Shown here: positions 55,763 to 64,000 of the stretch, in pieces | Layout of the letters: every line of letters begins with the position of its first letter | How positions within the stretch are numbered: the stretch's first letter is position 1 | Source of the DNA: Tersicoccus mangrovi | GTDB lineage: Bacteria; Actinomycetota; Actinomycetes; Actinomycetales; Micrococcaceae | NCBI RefSeq assembly: GCF_036881825.1 | Contig: NZ_JBAJMW010000004.1 | Location: 186,001 to 250,000, forward strand | DNA: 64,000 nucleotides | Reading direction: 5' to 3' | Notes under the pieces: generated by a model | The model's input: only the letters and a program-made list of their open reading frames with translations | Databases searched by the model: none | What the model was told of the DNA's origin: nothing | Made by a program: the position numbers and the translations under genes

Positions 55763-56887
55763 TCAGGAACGGCGTCGTTCGTCGAGCGCCGCAGGTTCCT
55801 CGCTTTCCGTGGGACCGAGCGTAGCACGGTGATCCCGCGGATCCTGACGGCGGCCAGTCACATCGACGTCCGAATTGCGGTCGCCATTGTCCACATCGTG
55901 GACGGTTTCGTGATGGTCGGAGCCCTCGACGACGCGCGCGCCCGCGGTGCCGGCGGCAGCGTCGGCAGCGTCGTCGACAACGCCGTCGGCCGGAGCGTCC
56001 GCGCGCCCGATCAGGGCGCGGTCGGGCGCCGGGTGGCGGCGCTGCCGGATGCCCAGGTAGACGAACATCGCGACGGCGAGAACGAAGACGAGGATGGACG
56101 TCCACACGTTCAGGCGCAGCCCGAGGATGTGCTCGGCGTCGTCGATGCGCAGCGCCTCGATCCAGACGCGGCCGAGGGTGTAGATCGCCGCGTACAGCCA
56201 GAACACGCGGCCGCCGCGCAGGCGGAACCGCCGGTCGATCCACAGCAGCACGGCCACCCCGGCGAGGTTCCACAGCAGTTCGTAGAGGAACGTCGGGTGG
56301 AACAGCGTGCCCGGTGGGTACTGCGCCGGGAACGTGGGGCTGGACGGGTCGATCTGCAGGCCCCACGGCAGGGTGGTCGGGGCGCCGAACAGCTCCTGGT
56401 TGAACCAGTTGCCGAGACGGCCGATGGCCTGGGCCAGCAGCAGGCCCGGGGCGGCGGCGTCGGCGAAGACGAGGATGCGTGCCCCCGCACGGCGGGCACC
56501 GATCCAGGCGCCGATGAAGCCGAGCAGCACCGCGCCCCAGATGCCGAGGCCGCCGCGCCACACCTGCGGGATCAGCAGCAGGTCGCCGGTGCCGTTGTAC
56601 CCGGGACCGAAGTAGGCATCCGGGGAGGAGAACACGTGGTAGAGCCGGCCGCCGATGATGCCGGCGGGGATCGCCCACACGGCGATCGACCACAGCGAGT
56701 CGTCGTCCCCGCCGCGAGCGGCCCAGCGCCGCCGGGTGAGGATGAGGGCGACGACGATGCCGGCCAGGATGCACAGCGCGTAGGCCTTGACGCTGAACGG
56801 GCCGATCGTGAACCCGGACCAGCCGGGGCTCGGGATGCTCGCCGTGAGGGTCGCGGGCAGGCCGGCCACGGTGGTCAGCAAATTCAC
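55763..56887 (-). CDS. lgt: Prolipoprotein diacylglyceryl transferase
   Basis: 374 residues, seven membrane helices. Transfers diacylglycerol to the lipobox cysteine of prelipoproteins such as the binding protein at 18590. Family signature GRLGNWFNQELFG near 157, WRGGLGIWGAV near 110, and the catalytic segment with ALRIDDAEHILGLRLN. The C-terminal 90 residues are a hydrophilic acidic tail, common in actinobacterial Lgt. The GTG overlaps the trpA stop as GTGA, so it belongs to the trp transcript, as in M. tuberculosis. Confidence 0.96.
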   Translation of the reverse strand: MNLLTTVAGLPATLTASIPSPGWSGFTIGPFSVKAYALCILAGIVVALILTRRRWAARGGDDDSLWSIAVWAIPAGIIGGRLYHVFSSPDAYFGPGYNGTGDLLLIPQVWRGGLGIWGAVLLGFIGAWIGARRAGARILVFADAAAPGLLLAQAIGRLGNWFNQELFGAPTTLPWGLQIDPSSPTFPAQYPPGTLFHPTFLYELLWNLAGVAVLLWIDRRFRLRGGRVFWLYAAIYTLGRVWIEALRIDDAEHILGLRLNVWTSILVFVLAVAMFVYLGIRQRRHPAPDRALIGRADAPADGVVDDAADAAAGTAGARVVEGSDHHETVHDVDNGDRNSDVDVTGRRQDPRDHRATLGPTESEEPAALDERRRS

Positions 56888-57765
56888 GCGCCGGTCCCGC
56901 CGCTGGTGCCGGTGGTCGCTGTCGCGCCGGCGGACTCTGCCGTGCCGCGACCCGTGCCCTGGTTCAGCGCTGCGGCGAGCTCGCCGACCGCGGTAGGCCC
57001 GCCGTCACGCAGGGCCGCGACCAGGGCGCTGCCGACGATGACGCCGTCGGCGTAGGCGCCGATCTCGCGCACCTGCTCGGGGGTGGACACGCCGAGCCCG
57101 ACGCACACGCGCGCCGCGCCGGCCTCGCGGGATCCCGCGACGACCGCCTCCGCGGCGTCGCTGACCGCGGCGCGGGCACCGGTGACGCCCATGATGGAGA
57201 CCCCGTAGACGAACCCACGGCTCGCCTGCGCGATCATCGCCAGCCGCTCGGGGCTGGAGGAGGGAGCGGCGAGGAACACGCGGTCCAGGCCGTAGTGGTC
57301 GGACGCGGTGAACCACTCGGCCGCCTCGTCCGGGGTCAGGTCCGGCGTGATGAGCCCGGCGCCGCCGGCCTCGGCGAGCCGGCGCGCGAACTCGTCGACG
57401 CCCATCCGCTTGACCAGGTTCCAGTAGGTCATCACGAGCACGGTGACGCCGGTGCGTTCGGTGACGGCGCGGACGACGTCGAACACGCTGGCGACGCGCA
57501 AGCCGTTGGCCAGCGCCTCGGTCGTGGCGGCCTGGATGACGGGGCCGTCCATCACCGGGTCCGAGTACGGGACGCCGATCTCGATGATGTCGGCGCCGTT
57601 CTCGGCCAGTGCGACGGCGGCCTCGATGCTGGTGGCCAGGTCGGGGTAGCCGGCGGGCAGGTAGCCGATCAGGGCGGTGCGGCCCTGCTCACGGGCGGCG
57701 TCGATCGCGGCGGCAGCACCGGAGGTGGCCGTCGTCGGGCTCGTGGTGGTCTCGGGCATGCTCAC
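56884..57765 (-). CDS. trpA: Tryptophan synthase alpha chain
   Basis: 293 residues. Cleaves indole-3-glycerol phosphate; indole passes to TrpB. Catalytic glutamate in ADIIEIGVPYSDPVMDGP and aspartate in LITPDLTPDEA, phosphate loop VGLGVSTPEQV. The C terminus has a Thr/Ala/Gly-rich extension. GTG at 57765 overlaps the trpB stop as GTGA; an ATG two codons on is the alternative start. Confidence 0.97.
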   Translation of the reverse strand: MSMPETTTSPTTATSGAAAAIDAAREQGRTALIGYLPAGYPDLATSIEAAVALAENGADIIEIGVPYSDPVMDGPVIQAATTEALANGLRVASVFDVVRAVTERTGVTVLVMTYWNLVKRMGVDEFARRLAEAGGAGLITPDLTPDEAAEWFTASDHYGLDRVFLAAPSSSPERLAMIAQASRGFVYGVSIMGVTGARAAVSDAAEAVVAGSREAGAARVCVGLGVSTPEQVREIGAYADGVIVGSALVAALRDGGPTAVGELAAALNQGTGRGTAESAGATATTGTSGGTGA

Positions 57766-59120
57766 AGCTGCTCCCCTTCCTCGCCGATCCGGCGCTCCGC
57801 GCTGTTCTCGTCGAGCAGGTCGAACCACTCGGCAGCGGTCGCGACGTCCTTGTCGCCGCGACCCGAGAGCGAGACGACGATGACCTTCTCGCGGGCGGCG
57901 GCCTCGTCCTGCTCGGCCCAGCGCCGGCCGACCTTCAGCGTGCCGGCCAGTGCGTGCGCCGACTCGATCGCCGGGATGATGCCCTCGGTGCGGCACAGCA
58001 GCCGGAAGGCGTCCATCGCCTCCGCGTCGGTGATGGGCTCGTAGGAGACACGACCGATGTCGTTGAGGTACGAGTGCTCGGGGCCGACACCGGGGTAGTC
58101 GAGCCCCGCGGAGATCGAGTGGGACTCGACCGTCTGGCCGTCGTCGTCCTGCATCAGGTACGTGTTGGCACCGTGCAGCACGCCGGGCCGGCCCAGGGTG
58201 ATGGTCGCGGCGTGGCGGCCGGTCTCGACGCCGTCGCCGCCGGCCTCGAAGCCGTACAGCTCCACCGACGCGTCGTCGAGGAAGCCGTGGAAGATGCCGA
58301 TCGCGTTCGAGCCGCCGCCGATGCACGCGGTCACCGCGTCGGGCAGCCGCCCGGTCTGCTCGAGGATCTGCTCGCGGGCTTCCTCGCCGATCACCTCGTG
58401 GAAGTACCGGACCATCGCGGGGAACGGGTGGCCGCCCGCGGCGGTGCCGAGCACGTAGTGGGTGTTGTCGACGTTGGCGACCCAGTCCCGCAGCGCCTCG
58501 TTGATGGCGTCCTTGAGGGTCTGCGAGCCGTTGGTCACCGGCACGACGGTGGCGCCGAGCAGCTGCATCCGGGCGACGTTGAGCGCCTGCCGGCGGGTGT
58601 CCTCGGCGCCCATGTAGACGACGCACTCCATGCCCATGAGGGCCGCGGCGGTGGCGCTGGCCACGCCGTGCTGGCCGGCGCCGGTCTCGGCGATCAGCCG
58701 GGTCTTGCCCATCTTCGCGGCGAGCAGGGCCTGGCCGAGGACGTTGTTGATCTTGTGGCTGCCGGTGTGGTTGAGGTCCTCACGCTTGAGGAACACCCGG
58801 GCGCCGACGTGGGCGGAGAACCGCTTGGCCTCGGTCAGCAGCGACGGCCGGCCGGAGTAGTTCCGGTTCAGGTCCTTGATGCGGGCCAGGAAGTCCGGGT
58901 CCGCCTTCGCCTTCTCGAACGTGTCCGTCAGCTCGTCCATCGCGGCGATCAGGGACTCGGGCATCCAGCGTCCGCCGTAGTCCCCGAAGTACGGGCCCGG
59001 GGCGTGGCGCAGACTGCCGGCGAGGAAGCTGTCGGCCAGATCGGGCCGCTCCGCGGGCTCGTCGCCGCCGCGGGTGACGCCGGACGGGGAGGCGGGGGTC
59101 TGCGTGGAGTGCTCGCTCAT
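57762..59120 (-). CDS. trpB: Tryptophan synthase beta chain
   Basis: 452 residues. Condenses indole with serine using PLP bound to Lys123 in HTGSHKINN. Other landmarks: the catalytic glutamate in AETGAGQHG, the phosphate-binding GGGSNAIG and the C-terminal SGRGDKD. The first 35 residues are variable. ATG overlaps the trpC stop as ATGA. Confidence 0.98.
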   Translation of the reverse strand: MSEHSTQTPASPSGVTRGGDEPAERPDLADSFLAGSLRHAPGPYFGDYGGRWMPESLIAAMDELTDTFEKAKADPDFLARIKDLNRNYSGRPSLLTEAKRFSAHVGARVFLKREDLNHTGSHKINNVLGQALLAAKMGKTRLIAETGAGQHGVASATAAALMGMECVVYMGAEDTRRQALNVARMQLLGATVVPVTNGSQTLKDAINEALRDWVANVDNTHYVLGTAAGGHPFPAMVRYFHEVIGEEAREQILEQTGRLPDAVTACIGGGSNAIGIFHGFLDDASVELYGFEAGGDGVETGRHAATITLGRPGVLHGANTYLMQDDDGQTVESHSISAGLDYPGVGPEHSYLNDIGRVSYEPITDAEAMDAFRLLCRTEGIIPAIESAHALAGTLKVGRRWAEQDEAAAREKVIVVSLSGRGDKDVATAAEWFDLLDENSAERRIGEEGEQL

Positions 59121-60034
59121 CGTGTCTGCTCGGTCTCGTTCGGCTCGGGTGCGTGGTGGTCGGTGTCGGTCGGCCCGGCGGCGGGGGCGGCCACCGGCTG
59201 CTCCCGCTCGCGCTGGGCGGCGGTCCCGGCGGCGGCGAAGCGGCGGACCGTCTCGGCCGGGTCGGCGCCCTCGCCGAGGCTGCTGCGCACGAGCGCCTCG
59301 CCGACGAGGACGGCGTCGGCCCCGGCCGCGGCGTAGCCCGCGACGTCGTCGGCGTTCACGACGCCGGACTCGGCGACCGCGACGACGTCGCCCGGGATCA
59401 TCCCGGCCAGCGGGGTGAAGACGCCGGGGTCGACGTCGAGGGTCTTGAGGTTGCGGGTGTTGACCCCGACGATGCGGGCACCGGCATCGAGCGCGCGCTC
59501 GAGCTCGTCCGCGGTGTGCGACTCGACGAGGGCGTTCATGCCGAGTTCGTGCGTGAGGGCGAGGAAGTCGACGAGGGTCGGCTGGTCCAGCGCGGCGACG
59601 ATGAGCAGCACGAGGTCGGCGCCGTGGGCTCGTGCCTCGTGGATCTGGTACGCCTCGACCGTGAAGTCCTTGCGCAGCACCGGGATGGACACGGCGGCGC
59701 GGACGGCGTCGAGATCGGCCAGGGAGCCGCGGAACCGGCGCTGCTCGGTGAGCACGCTGATGGCGGCCGCTCCCCCGGCCTCGTAGGCGGCGGCCAACGA
59801 GGCGGGATCGGCGATCGCCGCCAGGTCCCCCTTGGAGGGGCTGGCGCGCTTGACCTCGGTGATCAGCCGCAGCCGCCGGTCGGCGCCGACGACGCCACCC
59901 CCGAGCGCGGCGAACGCGTCCCGGGCGGGCAGTGCGGCAGCCGCGGCCCGGGCGATCTCGCCGTCACCGGTCTGCCGGCGGCGGTCCGCCAGGTCCTCCC
60001 GGACCCCCGCGATGATGTCGTCGAGGACGCTCAC
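59117..60034 (-). CDS. trpC: Indole-3-glycerol phosphate synthase
   Basis: 305 residues, TIM barrel. EVKRASPSKGDL contains the catalytic lysine region, VLRKDFTVEAYQIHEARAHGAD the next, then VGVNTRNLKTL and VAESGV. The last 40 residues, Pro/Thr/Glu-rich, extend beyond the family norm. GTG start overlaps the previous stop as GTGA. Confidence 0.97.
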   Translation of the reverse strand: MSVLDDIIAGVREDLADRRRQTGDGEIARAAAAALPARDAFAALGGGVVGADRRLRLITEVKRASPSKGDLAAIADPASLAAAYEAGGAAAISVLTEQRRFRGSLADLDAVRAAVSIPVLRKDFTVEAYQIHEARAHGADLVLLIVAALDQPTLVDFLALTHELGMNALVESHTADELERALDAGARIVGVNTRNLKTLDVDPGVFTPLAGMIPGDVVAVAESGVVNADDVAGYAAAGADAVLVGEALVRSSLGEGADPAETVRRFAAAGTAAQREREQPVAAPAAGPTDTDHHAPEPNETEQTR

Positions 60035-60327
60035 GCGTGGTGGCTCTTGATCTTGTCGCCTCCCACGCCGTAGCCAGCGCGGCGGAGGAACCAGCCCGCG
60101 AGGAGACCGACGACGATGATCACGACGCCGACGACGAAGAAGGGGACGTTGGCGAACACGAAGGCCAGGCAGGCGACGACGACACCGAGGGCCATGACGC
60201 CCACGCACGTCCAGGCGGCGGGGCTGTTGCCGTGGCCGACGGGGAGCAGGTCGACCTTCCGGTCGGGCGCGTTGGTGTGGTCCCCGCCCGGGCGCTCCTG
60301 CTGACCCTGCTGCGTTCCGGTGCTCAT
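60031..60327 (-). CDS. HGxxPAAW-family membrane protein
   Basis: 98 residues. A polar N terminus leads to the family motif HGNSPAAWT near 33, then two membrane helices and a basic C terminus. Found next to trpC in many actinobacterial trp operons; function unknown. The ATG at 60327 has GAGAGGAC upstream and is preferred over one 21 codons earlier. Confidence 0.85.
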   Translation of the reverse strand: MSTGTQQGQQERPGGDHTNAPDRKVDLLPVGHGNSPAAWTCVGVMALGVVVACLAFVFANVPFFVVGVVIIVVGLLAGWFLRRAGYGVGGDKIKSHHA

Positions 60328-60383
60328 CGGCGGTGTCCTCTCGTCTGGCTTCTCGGTGCGATCTCGTCGCGTCCGGTGCGTCG

Positions 60384-60404
60384 GGTCCATTCTGCCACTG
60401 GACC
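60384..60404. promoter_or_regulatory. Small palindrome inside the trp operon
   Basis: GGTCCA and TGGACC (60384-60389, 60399-60404) flank nine bases that include CAGAAT on the minus strand, an extended -10-like box. It may be an internal promoter with an operator, or a hairpin, in the 148-base gap before the HGxxPAAW gene. Confidence 0.3.
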
Positions 60405-60475
60405 ACCGCCGTCCCGGTGTCGCCGCCCTCCCGTGACCCGACTCACAGCCGGGTGGTCGAGCGCGTGACGACGGT

Positions 60476-61240
60476 CTAGTCGGTCGGATCCTGCCCGCGG
60501 GTCAGCCGGTCCCAGCTGTCGATGTCGTCCACCGGGGCGGCGGCGGTGGGCGCCCCGGTCGGTGCTCCCGTCGGGGCCGTCGCGTCGGCCGGGATCGCCT
60601 CGGGGGCCGCGGCTGCCGTCCCGTCCCGCCCGGGCGCGTCGGTCGCCGCCGCTCCCGCGGCCGCGGTACCGGTCGGGCTGCCCGTGGCGGCGTCGGCCTC
60701 GGCCGCGGTGGCCGCGGGCGTCTCGAAGCGCCGGGCGGAGTCCCAGCGGCGGCCGGCGACGAGCACGAGCACCCCGCACGCGGCGAGCACGATCGCGACC
60801 ACCGCGGCGGCGATCACCCAGCCGGTCACGCTCGCGTCGATGGCCCCGCCGGTGACACCGGACTGGGCGGCGATCTTGCCGTCCGCGGCGGCGGCCGGGT
60901 CGCCGAGCACCGAGAAGGCCGCGACGGCACCGCCGACGCCGGCCAGGACGATGACGACGGCGATGATCACCCGGGCGATCCGCCCGGCGATGCTCAGGGC
61001 GAGGGCGCCGGCCAGCGCCACGAGGGCGAGCGCGGTGACCGAGCGGGCGGCGTCGGACCCGTTGACCGCCGCGTCGATGCTGCGCACGGTGCCGGACGTC
61101 AGGGTCGCGTGGACCCAGGTCTGCGTCGTCGTCAGGAACACGCCGCCGGCGACGATCACGGTCAGCAGCACGGTGCGCGCCCGGGTCAGGCGCGCGCGCG
61201 AACGGGACGGACGTGCGGCAGCGGCGTCGACGGAGCTCAT
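60476..61240 (-). CDS. Trp biosynthesis-associated membrane protein
   Basis: 254 residues with four membrane helices and the diagnostic TTQTWVHATL segment after the first helix. The C-terminal 70 residues are Ala/Pro/Thr-rich low complexity. Member of the actinobacterial family found between trpE and trpC; role unknown, perhaps uptake or regulation. ATG overlaps the trpE stop as ATGA. Confidence 0.9.
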   Translation of the reverse strand: MSSVDAAAARPSRSRARLTRARTVLLTVIVAGGVFLTTTQTWVHATLTSGTVRSIDAAVNGSDAARSVTALALVALAGALALSIAGRIARVIIAVVIVLAGVGGAVAAFSVLGDPAAAADGKIAAQSGVTGGAIDASVTGWVIAAAVVAIVLAACGVLVLVAGRRWDSARRFETPAATAAEADAATGSPTGTAAAGAAATDAPGRDGTAAAAPEAIPADATAPTGAPTGAPTAAAPVDDIDSWDRLTRGQDPTD

Positions 61241-62949
61241 CGGGCGGTCCCCTCCTCCGCGGCGCGGGCTCCCGTCGCGGCAGCGGTGCCCTGCTGGTCG
61301 GTGTCCTGCTGCTGCTCGAAGCGGGCGGCCATCCGGTGGTCGGTGTGGGGCTGCGCGGCGGGGCCGTCGTCCTGCCGTTCCCGCGCGTCCAGCCAGGCGT
61401 GGTCGACGTCGCGCAGCCGGGAGGCGAGCAGGACGGCCCGCATGGGGGCGGCCGCCTTGTTGACGGACTCGGCCGCCTCGGTCGCGGGGTCCGAGTCGGC
61501 GACGATGCCGCCGCCGGCCTGCACCCAGGCCTTGCCGTCGCGCAGGAGGGCGGTGCGAATGGTGATGGCCATGTCCATGTCGCCGGCGAAGTCGAGGTAG
61601 CCGGCCACGCCGCCGTAGGCGCCGCGGCGGTGGGGTTCGAGCTCGTCCAGCAGGCGCATCGCCCGCGGCTTGGGGGCACCGGAGAGGGTCCCCGCGGGGA
61701 ACGTCGCCGCCAGCACGTCGTACGCGGAGGCGCCCGGCCGCAGCCGGCCCATCACCGTCGAGACGAGGTGCATGATGTGGCTGAACCGTTCGATCTGCAT
61801 GAACTGGGTGACGTCCACGGTGCCGGGCACGCACACCCTGGAGATGTCGTTGCGCGAGAGGTCGACGAGCATGAGGTGCTCGGAGCGCTCCTTCTCGTCG
61901 GCCAGCAGCTCCTCGGCGAGCGCGTGGTCCTCCTCGGCGGTGGCGCCGCGGGGACGGGACCCGGCGATGGGGTGGGTGATCACCGTGTCGCCCTCGACCT
62001 TGACGAGCGACTCCGGGGAGGAGCCGACGATCGAGTAGTCGCGGCCGTCGGCGTCCTGCAGCCGGAACAGGTACATGTACGGGCTCGGGTTGGTGCGGCG
62101 CAGCACGCGGTAGACGTCCAGCGGCGAGGCCGAGCAGTCCGCCTCGAACCGGCGGGAGATGACGACCTGGAACACCTCGCCGTCGACGATGGCGCGCTTG
62201 CCGTGCTCGATCGCGGCCAGGTACTGCTCCTCGGGCCACGACTCGCGGATCTGCGCCTTGACGTCGACGTCGTCGGTCCCGTCCGGGCCGGGCTCCATGA
62301 CGCGCACGGGGTCCACCGGGTGGGGTTCGGCGAGGGTGCGCAGCATGGCGTGGACCCGGTCGACGGCGTCGTGCCAGGCCTCGTCGACCCGGTCGTCGGT
62401 GCCGTCGTAGTTGATCGCGTTGGCGATCAGCCAGACGGTGCCCTCCTTGTTGTCGTGCACGGCGACGTCGGAGACGAGGCTCATGGCGAGCTCGGGCAGC
62501 TGCAGGTCGTCCTCGGGCGGGCTGGTCAGCTTCTCCCAGTGCCGCACCGACTCCCAGCCGATGAAACCGACCATGCCGCTGGTCAGCGGCGGCAGGCCGT
62601 CGAACCGGTCGGTGCGCAGGGCGCCCACGGTGTTGCGGAGAGCGACGACGGGATCCCCGTCGATCGGTACACCCAGCGGCGGGGTGCCGAGCCAGTGGGC
62701 CTGCCCGTCCTTCGTCGTCAGGGTCGCGCGGGCGTTGACGCCGATGAAGGAGTACCGCGACCACAGGCCGCCGACGGCGGCGGACTCGAGCAGGAAGGTG
62801 CCCGGCCGGTCCCCCGCGAGCCGCTGGTAGAGGCTCACCGGCGTCACCCCGTCGGCGATCACGCGGACGCGGACGGGGATCACCCGCCGGTGGGTGGCGA
62901 GCTCGCGGAACTCCTCGAGGGTGGGGCTGACGACGCCGAACGCGGCCAT
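61237..62949 (-). CDS. trpE: Anthranilate synthase component I
   Basis: 570 residues. Converts chorismate to anthranilate using ammonia from TrpG. The feedback-inhibition segment FLLESA is near residue 52 and NPSPYMYLF near 311, so tryptophan inhibition is expected. Catalytic parts GSSPESLVKV, HPIAGSRPRG and DLSRNDISRV are intact. A Gln/Ala-rich tail follows about residue 535. No ideal ribosome site precedes the ATG (GGAAGG lies 14 bases up). No tryptophan-rich leader peptide was found in the 77 bases after hisI. Confidence 0.97.
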   Translation of the reverse strand: MAAFGVVSPTLEEFRELATHRRVIPVRVRVIADGVTPVSLYQRLAGDRPGTFLLESAAVGGLWSRYSFIGVNARATLTTKDGQAHWLGTPPLGVPIDGDPVVALRNTVGALRTDRFDGLPPLTSGMVGFIGWESVRHWEKLTSPPEDDLQLPELAMSLVSDVAVHDNKEGTVWLIANAINYDGTDDRVDEAWHDAVDRVHAMLRTLAEPHPVDPVRVMEPGPDGTDDVDVKAQIRESWPEEQYLAAIEHGKRAIVDGEVFQVVISRRFEADCSASPLDVYRVLRRTNPSPYMYLFRLQDADGRDYSIVGSSPESLVKVEGDTVITHPIAGSRPRGATAEEDHALAEELLADEKERSEHLMLVDLSRNDISRVCVPGTVDVTQFMQIERFSHIMHLVSTVMGRLRPGASAYDVLAATFPAGTLSGAPKPRAMRLLDELEPHRRGAYGGVAGYLDFAGDMDMAITIRTALLRDGKAWVQAGGGIVADSDPATEAAESVNKAAAPMRAVLLASRLRDVDHAWLDARERQDDGPAAQPHTDHRMAARFEQQQDTDQQGTAAATGARAAEEGTAR

Positions 62950-63026
62950 GAGGCTGACGGGGTCCTTCCTTCAGGCGGTTTTCTCGGGCCCGGATGGGGC
63001 CGTGGGGAGGTGCGGACCAGCGCCCG

Positions 63027-63449
63027 TCAGGGGCCGGTGACGGCGGCGAGGTCGCGGCCGTCGAAGCACGTGTGCGTGCCGGTGTGGCAGGCGGCGCCGA
63101 CCTGGTCGACGGTCACGAGCAGGGCATCGCCGTCGCAGTCCAGGGCCACGGACTTGACCCACTGGACGTGCCCGGAGGTGTCGCCCTTGCGCCAGTACTC
63201 CTGCCGCGAGCGGGACCAGTAGGTCACCCGACCGGTGGTGAGGGTGCGGCGCAGTGCCTCGTCGTCCATCCAGCCCACCATGAGCACCTCACGGGTGTCG
63301 TGCTGCTGGACCACCGCGGCGACCAGCCCGGCGGCGTCGCGCTTGAGGCGCTCGGCGACGGCGGGGTCGAGGGCGGCGTTCTGGCCGGAGCCGTTGTCGG
63401 CAGCGCCGTTCTCGGGCGCGCGGGAGGAATCGGCAGTGGTGGAGTCCAT
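63027..63449 (-). CDS. hisI: Phosphoribosyl-AMP cyclohydrolase
   Basis: 140 residues. Third step of histidine synthesis. Conserved metal and substrate segments: MVGWMDDEALRRTL, VTYWSRSRQEYWRKGDTSGH, ALDCDGDALL and QVGAACHTGTHTCF. The first 28 residues are an Ala/Asn-rich extension. Separate from HisE, as is usual in actinobacteria. Followed 77 bases later by trpE on the same strand. Confidence 0.97.
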   Translation of the reverse strand: MDSTTADSSRAPENGAADNGSGQNAALDPAVAERLKRDAAGLVAAVVQQHDTREVLMVGWMDDEALRRTLTTGRVTYWSRSRQEYWRKGDTSGHVQWVKSVALDCDGDALLVTVDQVGAACHTGTHTCFDGRDLAAVTGP

Positions 63450-63458
63450 GGCCGTCCC

Positions 63459-63464
63459 AGTCTA
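63459..63464 (-). promoter_or_regulatory. -10 box of hisI
   Basis: TAGACT on the minus strand, nine bases before the ATG at 63449, leaving a leader of two or three bases at most. Confidence 0.45.
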
Positions 63465-63525
63465 CGGCGCGGGTGTCGGGGCTCCGGGACGGTGCCTCGT
63501 GGGGGCAGGGGGCACGCCGAGACGC

Positions 63526-63876
63526 TCAGGAGCGGTGCTGGGCAACATTGATCACATCGCCGTCCGGGCTCCGGACGAAGAATCGGCGGATGCCCCACGG
63601 CTCGTCGGTGATCGGGTGCACGATCACATAGCCGCGCTGCTGGGCTTCCTGGTAGGCCCCGTCGACGTCGTCGACCTTGATGGTCATGACGGAGTCCTCC
63701 GGCGCCGTCGCATCTCGCGTCACGACCTGCACGCACGCTCCCGAGTCCGCCGAGGTGAAACGGGCCACCCATCCCTGGTTCATTCCGTCCTCGCGGAGCC
63801 CGAGTAACCCGAAGAACTCCCGCGCACGTTCGACGTCGTCGGTATGCAGATTGGTGATGGCTTCGAGCGCCTTCAT
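63526..63876 (-). CDS. VOC-family (glyoxalase/bleomycin-resistance fold) protein
   Basis: 116 residues with two beta-alpha-beta-beta-beta units: ALEAITNLHTDDVERAREFF and VDDVDGAYQEAQQRGYVIVHP, ending FFVRSPDGDVINVAQH with the glutamate ligand replaced by Asp/Val surroundings. Small VOC proteins bind metals, drugs or diketides; function here unknown. CAGACT six bases before the ATG is a weak leaderless-type box. Confidence 0.8.
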   Translation of the reverse strand: MKALEAITNLHTDDVERAREFFGLLGLREDGMNQGWVARFTSADSGACVQVVTRDATAPEDSVMTIKVDDVDGAYQEAQQRGYVIVHPITDEPWGIRRFFVRSPDGDVINVAQHRS

Positions 63877-64000
63877 CTTCCAAGTCTGCCACCTCACCGC
63901 GGGGTGGCGGCGGTATGCGGCCGGCACCGGACCGAGACCCTCGTCGCGACGGTCGGGCCGGCGATCCCCACGATCCTCGTGGGCGGTCACGATTCCCCGT

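Noticed and set aside
62950..63026. Possible trp attenuator between hisI and trpE
   Set aside because: No leader peptide with tandem Trp codons and no strong terminator hairpin with alternative pairing was found in the 77 bases.

Overview
The window is chromosomal DNA of a very GC-rich actinobacterium, most likely order Micrococcales (the Cellulomonas/Promicromonospora side fits, but the family is uncertain). The evidence is the strong GC bias, the gene order hisI-trpE-trpCBA-lgt ... pyk-pdtaR ... polA-rpsA-coaE-uvrB (an order shared by actinobacterial chromosomes including Mycobacterium tuberculosis), an HGxxPAAW protein and a Trp-associated membrane protein inside the trp operon, a four-S1-domain RpsA, an ANTAR response regulator, and TANNNT -10 boxes sitting 6-9 bases before start codons. 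No mobile element, phage gene, CRISPR array or origin was seen.

Layout. Bases 1-6,840 are a drug-resistance neighbourhood: a heterodimeric ABC exporter (one half cut by the window edge), a DHA2-type MFS pump, its MarR repressor, and a divergent metallo-beta-lactamase-fold hydrolase sharing a palindromic control region with marR. Bases 6,840-9,060 hold a large membrane glycosyltransferase-like protein behind a possible 22-codon leader ORF. Bases 9,076-21,089 form a pentose/xyloside utilisation region: a ROK (XylR-like) repressor divergent from xylAB, then galM, a GH3 glycosidase and a sugar ABC importer without its own ATPase, controlled by a LacI-family repressor. Each regulator has its own palindromic operator.

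Bases 21,189-32,019 hold a DUF3516 Ski2-like helicase, an AAA+ ATPase, and two TerC-type membrane proteins, each behind a yybP-ykoY (manganese) riboswitch, with an MFS transporter between them. Next comes a frameshifted membrane alpha/beta hydrolase immediately after uvrB. Bases 32,021-46,252 carry core genes: uvrB, coaE (with a clipped GrpB-like tail), a small membrane protein, rpsA, two tandem Eis-like acetyltransferases, polA, a hotdog thioesterase, a Pit phosphate transporter behind a four-unit PHO-box-like repeat, and a PHP phosphoesterase. Bases 46,253-46,677 are the only gene-free stretch over 300 bases and hold a nested palindrome and three copies of a 35-bp repeat. tRNA-Leu(CAA) and pdtaR follow.

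Bases 47,636-63,876, all on the minus strand, are pyk, gltB-gltD (glutamate synthase), lgt and a tightly overlapped trp operon preceded by hisI and a VOC-fold protein. In the trp operon neighbouring genes overlap by 4 bp at nearly every junction, implying translational coupling; trpG and trpD are not in the window. Most transcription units begin with a recognisable -10 box so close to the start codon that a leaderless mRNA is the simplest reading.
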